This document shows positions 59,199 to 64,000 of a DNA stretch of 64,000 nucleotides, piece after piece. Under the pieces are notes generated by a model. The model worked only from the letters and a program-made list of their open reading frames with translations. It was not told the origin of the DNA and did no database searches. The DNA is from Dictyobacter vulcani. Its GTDB lineage: Bacteria > Chloroflexota > Ktedonobacteria > Ktedonobacterales > Ktedonobacteraceae. The stretch is from the NCBI RefSeq assembly GCF_008974265.1, contig NZ_BKZW01000001.1, positions 2,294,001 through 2,358,000 on the forward strand, given 5' to 3'. The stretch's first letter is position 1. Each line of letters begins with the position of its first letter. The position numbers were made by a program, and so were the translations under genes.

Positions 59199-59867
59199 AT
59201 GGGGATGCGTATTACAGGCTTGCAGCCACAGGCGAATAATCCTGAGCGGACGAGTGTTTTTGTGGATGGGCGCTTTTTTATGGGCGTGAGTACGTTGATT
59301 GTGTTGAAGCTGGGCTTGCGCATCAATCAGGTGCTGTCTTCAGCTCAGGTGCAGCAGTTGGAGCAGGAGGAGGCGCTACAGAAGGCGGTGGATCGGGGAA
59401 TGAATTTTCTTTCGTTTCGGCCACGGAGTCGGGAGGAGGTGCGGCGCTATCTCAAGCGTAAGGAGACTCCGGCTGAGTTGATCGATACGGTGCTGGAGCG
59501 CTTAACGCAAATGGATTTGATCAATGATGAGACGTTCGCCGAGTTCTGGATTGAGTCCCGCGAGCGCTTTCGTCCTAAGGGGGCGCAGGCGATTAAGAGT
59601 GAGCTGAAAATGAAGGGCATTAAGCGTGAGGTGATCGATGAGGTGGTGACGGGCGAACAGGATGAGGATCTGGCGTTGCGCGCGGGTCGTAAAAAAGCCG
59701 AGTCGTTGCTACGACAGCCTGAGATGGATCATACTACCTTTCGGACCAGGCTTGGACCGTTTTTACAGCGCCGTGGCTTTAGCTATGCGGTGACAAAGCA
59801 TGCGGTGCAACAGCTCTGGGATGAACTTGAGGGTGAGGCCGCTGACGATGATTTTTTTGAGGAATAG
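59199..59867 (+). CDS. recX: RecX family regulatory protein
   Basis: Helical repeat protein that inhibits RecA filaments. An N-terminal beta-rich extension (GMRITGLQPQANNPERTSVF) is followed by the RecX repeats: AVDRGMNFLSFRPRSREEV, RRYLKRKETPAELIDTVLERL, LINDETFAEFWIESRERFRP, and further repeats ending FLQRRGFSYAVTKHAVQQLW. At 222 aa it is in the family range. AAAGGAGG upstream supports a start at 59199 (TTG at 59193 is possible). recA is not adjacent. Confidence 0.85.
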   Translation: MGMRITGLQPQANNPERTSVFVDGRFFMGVSTLIVLKLGLRINQVLSSAQVQQLEQEEALQKAVDRGMNFLSFRPRSREEVRRYLKRKETPAELIDTVLERLTQMDLINDETFAEFWIESRERFRPKGAQAIKSELKMKGIKREVIDEVVTGEQDEDLALRAGRKKAESLLRQPEMDHTTFRTRLGPFLQRRGFSYAVTKHAVQQLWDELEGEAADDDFFEE

Positions 59868-59897
59868 TTGTTAGCAGTGCTGGTAATAAACAAAGAA

Positions 59898-59915
59898 GCA
59901 GCTCTTTTGAGCTGC
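59898..59915. terminator. Short bidirectional hairpin between recX and the kinase gene
   Basis: GCAGCTC and GAGCTGC around TTTT. Only 7 bp and no long T-run; it may end both convergent genes weakly. Confidence 0.4.
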
Positions 59916-59921
59916 CTCCTG

Positions 59922-62342
59922 TTATGTTCCGCTCGGTTTGGGGACCGCCGGGAGTTGAATGGTTGGAACATTCGTGGGATCCACGGTGATGATCTTGATT
60001 TGCTGGATGTTGGTGGGCACGTTATTGCCATACGATAGATGGACCGCCAGCGTGGTGGCATCCAGGTTGCTGTGCTTCAGAAGTGCCGCACGTGCATCCT
60101 TGACGCTCATTCCTTTGATTTGATTCTTGATGGTCGTCATTTCTGTCTCGGAGATCTGATAGCGCGAGACGCCAGCAGCGGCTATCGCTACTTTGACCTC
60201 ACCATTCGCATTGACGCTTTGTACTACGGGTTGGCCTACACGGGTCATCGAATCAATCAATGTATAATTGCTCAGGAGCTTGCGTTTCAACATCTGTAGA
60301 GCCAGACTCTGGACATCCTTCGACTTGACGTATTCCATGCTGCCCTGTTCAGTCATCGTCACGGTGACGGTTTTACTGACCGTGCCTACTGGAGGATTAG
60401 CAGTAATCGTTCCATCAGAATAAAAGATGTCCCCAACGGTGGTCGCACCAGCCAGATTGGCTTGCTTATGCAGGTCCTGGGAAATCTGATATTTGAGTGA
60501 AGGCCGCAGTTGCGCTGAGATCGCGCTCACGTCCATCAGCGAGACGGTTTGCTTACACTCAAAGATACCCAGCACACAACCACTGACACCGGTGGGACGC
60601 CCTGAACGGGAATCTTTTTGTGAACTGGTGAATACACTCGCGGGTATCACGCCAGTCGCGCTGTTCACAGACTTGACTCCAGGCCGGGCCACAAAGGTAA
60701 ACACACCATTCACGCTTTGCACCTTTGGTGAAAGCGTTACATTGGCTGTAACTGAGGCCTGGATAATCAGATAGCTGATACCCAGAATCAAGAGCAGTAC
60801 CGCACCAATTAAAATGAAGGTGACTACCAGCGCGGAACCGCGTCGCTTGCGCTTTTTCGTCTGTGTCGCTGGAGCAGCCGCAACTTTAGATGAGCGCTTC
60901 GCCACTTTAGGAATTGGTGCCGAGCTACGCCGGGGTATGCTCTCAGGCTCGAACTCAGTGGTCGGGGCATCATAATCAATCGGACCAAAGTTATCCCCTT
61001 TCTGAGCTACACGCGGAAGGACTGTACCACCACTGGTGGCGGGCGCAGCCGATGTGGCACGCGAACGAATAGCCTGCGTAAAACTTTTGCCGGTCGCGGC
61101 CAGTGTTGCTTTATGTTCTCCGGTCTCAACCTTGCGTCCATTGTTTGACAACACAGGTTGCTCACCCGAGCCCATTCTTCTTCCCGTACGCGAAACAGCA
61201 TCCTGAGCACCTGCCCCACGTGTTGGTGGTCGCGATGTACTTTCAGTACTACTACCACGTACCGGAGGACGTGAGGTGCTTTCCGCACCGCTGCCACGTA
61301 CTGGCGGTCGTGAGGTTATTTCCTTACTGATACCGTTGATAGGAGAGCGAACCGTCTTGTCGGCGGCCCGTTTGATCGGGACTTCGGTAGAAGCATCATC
61401 ATCAAAGTCGTCATCCAGGGCCGGCCTGGATGTCTCAACTGCTGGCCGTGCAGGCGGAGTAGCAGGTACGGCGATTGGCTGGACACTACTCATCTGTTGG
61501 GAAGCGGTCAATGATTTATAGGCATGCTCAAATGCCAGCAACAAGTCGTCTACACTGAGAAAACGCTCGTCGGGCTCAACTTCCAGACAGCGGTCAATCA
61601 CGCTCATTAAGGGAATGGGTAACTGTTGCGTGGCCTCTGGATGGGGGAGTTCGCCGGTGAGCATGACATGCAGGATCACACCTAATGAAAAGATATCATT
61701 GCTGGGGGCCGCCACACCTAACAAACGCTCCGGGGCCATATAATCGGCCGTGCCAAATTCACGCGTCGAGGTGTTCAGCGGTCCACTGGTCAAGACGCCC
61801 TGGGAGGATGCAATACCAAAATCAATCAAGCGCACATAGACCCGACCACTATCCTCTTCTTTATCCAGGAGAATATTTGCGGGTTTAAGATCGCGGTGTA
61901 CGATGCCGCGTTTATGGAGATACGAGACGGCACGACAAAGCGCGCTAAACAGCTCATGTACCTCAGTGACGGGCAATGAGCCAAGCGCCAGACGTTGGGC
62001 GAGATCGCCATCCTTGATATAAGGAGTCACAATAAACAGGCGGCCCTGTTCCTCGCCGAATTCGAGCAAGGGTAGGATATGATCATGTTTAAGATAGGAA
62101 GCGACCTCGGCCTCGCGCAAGAAGCGCTGGCGGGCCGTCGCATCATTAACCAGATCGGGCCGGATAATTTTTACCGCAACTTCCCGTCCGAATGCGGTAC
62201 GTTGACGCGCCAGATAGACCTCACCCATGCCACCCACATCAATGCGCCGTACCAGATCATAATTAGCAAAGTGTTGCAGGTCAAGCCCCTCTTCTAACTC
62301 AGGACGCTTGCGCTCCGAAATGAAACCATACTGTTCGTTCAT
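59922..62342 (-). CDS. Transmembrane serine/threonine protein kinase
   Basis: Eukaryote-type kinase of the PknB group. The kinase domain is at about 28-290: GGMGEVYLARQ (Gly loop), VAVKIIRPD (ATP Lys), VHRDLKPANILLD, IDFGIASSQG, and TADYMAPERLLG as activation end. A Ser/Thr/Pro/Arg-rich juxtamembrane region (about 300-520) includes three near-repeats of STSRPP[VT]RG. One membrane segment lies near 525-550 (VVTFILIGAVLLLILGISYL). The extracellular 250 residues resemble beta-rich modules and not PASTA repeats. Likely a surface sensor that phosphorylates cytoplasmic targets. The gene for a partner phosphatase is not in the window. Confidence 0.9.
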   Translation of the reverse strand: MNEQYGFISERKRPELEEGLDLQHFANYDLVRRIDVGGMGEVYLARQRTAFGREVAVKIIRPDLVNDATARQRFLREAEVASYLKHDHILPLLEFGEEQGRLFIVTPYIKDGDLAQRLALGSLPVTEVHELFSALCRAVSYLHKRGIVHRDLKPANILLDKEEDSGRVYVRLIDFGIASSQGVLTSGPLNTSTREFGTADYMAPERLLGVAAPSNDIFSLGVILHVMLTGELPHPEATQQLPIPLMSVIDRCLEVEPDERFLSVDDLLLAFEHAYKSLTASQQMSSVQPIAVPATPPARPAVETSRPALDDDFDDDASTEVPIKRAADKTVRSPINGISKEITSRPPVRGSGAESTSRPPVRGSSTESTSRPPTRGAGAQDAVSRTGRRMGSGEQPVLSNNGRKVETGEHKATLAATGKSFTQAIRSRATSAAPATSGGTVLPRVAQKGDNFGPIDYDAPTTEFEPESIPRRSSAPIPKVAKRSSKVAAAPATQTKKRKRRGSALVVTFILIGAVLLLILGISYLIIQASVTANVTLSPKVQSVNGVFTFVARPGVKSVNSATGVIPASVFTSSQKDSRSGRPTGVSGCVLGIFECKQTVSLMDVSAISAQLRPSLKYQISQDLHKQANLAGATTVGDIFYSDGTITANPPVGTVSKTVTVTMTEQGSMEYVKSKDVQSLALQMLKRKLLSNYTLIDSMTRVGQPVVQSVNANGEVKVAIAAAGVSRYQISETEMTTIKNQIKGMSVKDARAALLKHSNLDATTLAVHLSYGNNVPTNIQQIKIITVDPTNVPTIQLPAVPKPSGT

Positions 62343-62639
62343 ATGTGTGTTTCTGCTATCGTCCTACCGGTAAATGTTCCACCATAGCACGCTCTAAAAA
62401 AACAATCGTGAATACGCTCACGCGCGCTAGTTTTGTTGACACGATTGATCAGGATGTTGAATACCGCTCACGCGCTAGTTGGACACGATGATCAGGATTT
62501 GCGCACCAGTACATAACTGAAAGACGTCTTACATGCAGAAAAATGGAATGTGAATTGAGTCAAGACATTGGAAAGGTTTGGCATAATTTACATGCTATGT
62601 GCAGTATAGCACCTGCGTAGCCATAAGTGAAGGGTCAGG

Positions 62640-62995
62640 CTAGAAGGTCATGGTGACATCTCCACTCGCCGCCTGCGGCGGCAAAGGGAGAGGAGGAGGA
62701 GGAACCAGGGCGCAGCCCTGGAACCCAGTCAGGGGCTCGCCGCCCCTGCACCCCGCTTGGGTTTGCCCTGCCGCCCCTGCACCCCGCTTGGGTTTGCCCT
62801 GCCGCCCCTGCACCCCGCTTGGGTTTGCCCTGCCGCCCCTGCACCCCGCTTGGGTTTGCCCTGCCCCCCCACTCGCGTCTTCGCTGCGTCTTGAGCGGGA
62901 TTGTTAAGGGCTGCGGCCCTTAACCTGGGGTCCGGGGCTGCGCCCCGGTTCTCTTTCCTCCCTCCCGCCGCCGCAGGCGGCGAGTGATATGAAGT
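62640..62995. repeat. GC-rich intergenic repeat element, copy C (inverted, expanded)
   Basis: On the minus strand it has the same core as copies A and B: GGGGTGCAGGGGCGGCGAG, CCCCTGACTGGGTTCCAGG and AGGGCTGCGCCCT. It ends at both sides with complementary CTCGCCGCCTGCGGCGG (about 62667-62682) and its inverse near 62966-62981. A second variant unit with GGGGCTGCGCCCC follows. The whole block can form several long hairpins. Confidence 0.7.
62740..62863. repeat. 31-bp tandem repeat, four identical copies
   Basis: Units at 62740, 62771, 62802 and 62833. Each contains CCGCCCCTGCACCCCGC and TTGGGTTTGCCCTG. It lies inside repeat element C and probably arose by slippage. No spacers differ between the units, so it is not a CRISPR. 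Confidence 0.95.
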
Positions 62996-63079
62996 GAGCC
63001 AGCCCACCAACCGCTATCATATTAAGCTGAATTTTTTATAAAGATAGAGAGGTTTATGCATAATTACGCGGTCTTCCCC

Positions 63080-63108
63080 TTGCGAATTGGGAGCCTATGT
63101 TGTATTAT
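63080..63108 (+). promoter_or_regulatory. Sigma-70 promoter of groESL
   Basis: TTGCGA (63080-63085), 17-bp spacer, TATTAT (63103-63108). It lies just upstream of the CIRCE element, so HrcA bound there would block transcription initiation. Confidence 0.75.
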
Positions 63109-63116
63109 ATAGCCGG

Positions 63117-63143
63117 TTCGCACTCTCTGAATTAGAGTGCTAA
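63117..63143. promoter_or_regulatory. CIRCE element (HrcA operator)
   Basis: TTCGCACTC-N9-GAGTGCTAA: the known inverted repeat TTAGCACTC-N9-GAGTGCTAA with one mismatch in the left arm. It lies about 70 bases before groES and indicates heat-shock control by the HrcA repressor; hrcA itself is not in the window. Confidence 0.92.
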
Positions 63144-63211
63144 AACAGTGGAGGGTGAGGACTACCTTACCTTCTTGAACATATATAAAGTTGAACAGGG
63201 AGGAATGGAGT

Positions 63212-63508
63212 ATGTCAGCCAAACTTCAGCCACTAGGCGATCGTGTGGTGGTTAAAGGCCTGGCGCGTGAGACAGTTACGCGCAGTGGCATTGTACTACC
63301 AGATACAGCAACAAAAGAAAAGCCCCAGGAGGGCGAGATTCTGGCAGTAGGCCCTGGTAAAGTTCTGGATAACGGCAAGCGCTCAGTGTTAGAAGTAACC
63401 GTCGGGCAGCGTGTCTTATTCGCTAAATATGCCGGTACCGAAATCAAAATCGACGGCCAAGAGTATTTGATCCTCCGCGAAAGCGACATCATGGGAATCG
63501 TGGAATAA
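63212..63508 (+). CDS. groES: Co-chaperonin GroES
   Basis: Forms the heptameric lid of GroEL. At 98 aa it has normal length. Family motifs: [11 protein letters not shown] at the start, the mobile-loop region [28 protein letters not shown] and the end [14 protein letters not shown]. The ATG at 63212 follows GGGAGGA at 63198-63204 by seven bases; an upstream TTG at 63191 would add seven residues. First gene of groES-groEL under the CIRCE operator. Confidence 0.97.
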   Translation: MSAKLQPLGDRVVVKGLARETVTRSGIVLPDTATKEKPQEGEILAVGPGKVLDNGKRSVLEVTVGQRVLFAKYAGTEIKIDGQEYLILRESDIMGIVE

Positions 63509-63549
63509 GGTTTATATAGTAGTTAGGTTGTATCAGAGGAGTAAATTTC

Positions 63550-64000
63550 GTGGCAAAACGAGTACAGTTTGATGAGCAGGCACGCCACTCCCTGAAAAAG
63601 GGAATGGATACGGTGGCTAATGCAGTCCGCGTTACAATTGGACCAAAGGGACGCAATGTTGTGCTAGACAAAAAGTTTGGCGCTCCTACAATCACGAACG
63701 ATGGCGTCAGCATCGCTCGCGAAATTGAGCTACCTGATCCATTTGAGAATATGGGTGCACAGCTGTTAAAAGAAGCTGCCACCAAGACTAACGATGTCGC
63801 CGGTGATGGTACCACTACTGCAACCGTGCTGGCTCACGCAGTTGTCAACGAAGGTTTGAAGAACCTGGCCGCAGGCGCCAACCCAATGATTCTGCGCCGT
63901 GGTTTAGAGAAGGGTGTTGAGGCCGTTATCGCCGAGATCAAATCCCTGGCCAAACCCGTTGAGACCCGTGAAGAGATTGCTCAGGTTGCCTCAATTTCAG
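63550..64000 (+). CDS. groEL: Chaperonin GroEL (5' part, runs off the window)
   Basis: GTG start with AGAGGAG eight bases before it. The first 150 residues read [20 protein letters not shown], then [30 protein letters not shown] and [14 protein letters not shown] (nucleotide-binding motif), [13 protein letters not shown]. All are typical of the GroEL equatorial domain. The gene is incomplete only because the window ends. It follows groES after 41 bases in the same operon. Confidence 0.97.
   Translation, partial: MAKRVQFDEQARHSLKKGMDTVANAVRVTIGPKGRNVVLDKKFGAPTITNDGVSIAREIELPDPFENMGAQLLKEAATKTNDVAGDGTTTATVLAHAVVNEGLKNLAAGANPMILRRGLEKGVEAVIAEIKSLAKPVETREEIAQVASIS

Larger units (their letters stand above)
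62343..63079. other. Intergenic region with repeats
   Basis: Two imperfect tandem copies of about 45 bp (62410-62458 and 62459-62500), then the GC-rich repeat element C with its internal 31-bp tandem repeat, then AT-rich DNA before the groES promoter. The G/C-rich ORFs here (for example 62650-62907) are repeat artefacts. Confidence 0.6.

Noticed and set aside
62740..62863. Regular repeats considered as a CRISPR array
   Set aside because: The units are directly adjacent with no variable spacers, and no cas genes are present.
62650..62907. 85-aa Pro/Cys-rich ORF
   Set aside because: Produced by the 31-bp tandem repeat; not conserved in the other copies of the element.

Overview
The window looks like a chromosomal segment of a Chloroflexota bacterium, most likely class Ktedonobacteria. 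This is inferred from gene content: a SARP-type regulator, a single-ORF IS66 element, a Ser/Thr kinase with a large extracellular part, DUF6585-like and PhoD-like proteins, a group 1 sigma factor, and moderate GC content. No 16S rRNA is present to confirm it. Most of the DNA is core chromosome, but it holds one intact insertion sequence, one probable integrative element and several families of intergenic repeats.

Left part (1-14.1 kb): a PLP aminotransferase is followed by a glycolytic run gap-pgk-tpiA that ends in a terminator. Next comes the minus-strand pair dnaG-rpoD. Upstream of dnaG lies about 1.5 kb without genes that holds 25 perfect DnaA boxes, AT-rich palindromes and an AT-rich tract followed by TAG triplets, GGG and DnaA boxes. 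It is the best candidate here for a replication origin, or failing that a DnaA-titration locus. A smaller DnaA-box group sits beyond rpoD. A glycogen-debranching enzyme follows.

Middle (14.4-34.4 kb): a lipoprotein amino-acid-binding protein, an HD-GYP phosphodiesterase, a nuclease/ATPase pair like Bacillus YhaO/YhaN (an SbcCD relative with a membrane hairpin), the lipid II flippase MurJ, a SprT-like protein, a PadR regulator, a fused ATPase-like/response-regulator/LuxR protein, a membrane glucosaminidase-like protein, a zinc-ribbon membrane protein and gyrB.

34.5-48.7 kb: an intact IS66 element with 8-bp target duplications lies between gyrB and a secreted NlpC/P60 hydrolase. Then come a SARP regulator with an unknown 706-aa partner, a PhoD-like phosphatase, a double-length ThyX-like protein, an RRM RNA-binding protein, and clpB, which is split by a frameshift.

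48.9-53.2 kb: a probable integrative element. A tightly coupled minus-strand operon (three unknown genes, a 52-aa Cys-rich protein and a tyrosine recombinase) faces a divergent gene for an HTH protein with a GNAT-like C-terminus. 15-bp direct repeats flank the segment.

Right part (53.3-64 kb): ffh with a coupled L,D-transpeptidase gene, a two-TM DUF6585-like protein, DinB, RecX, a membrane Ser/Thr kinase, a GC-rich repeat block, and groES-groEL behind a CIRCE operator; groEL runs off the window. Cell-envelope, replication, chaperone and signalling genes dominate. No tRNA, rRNA or CRISPR was recognised.
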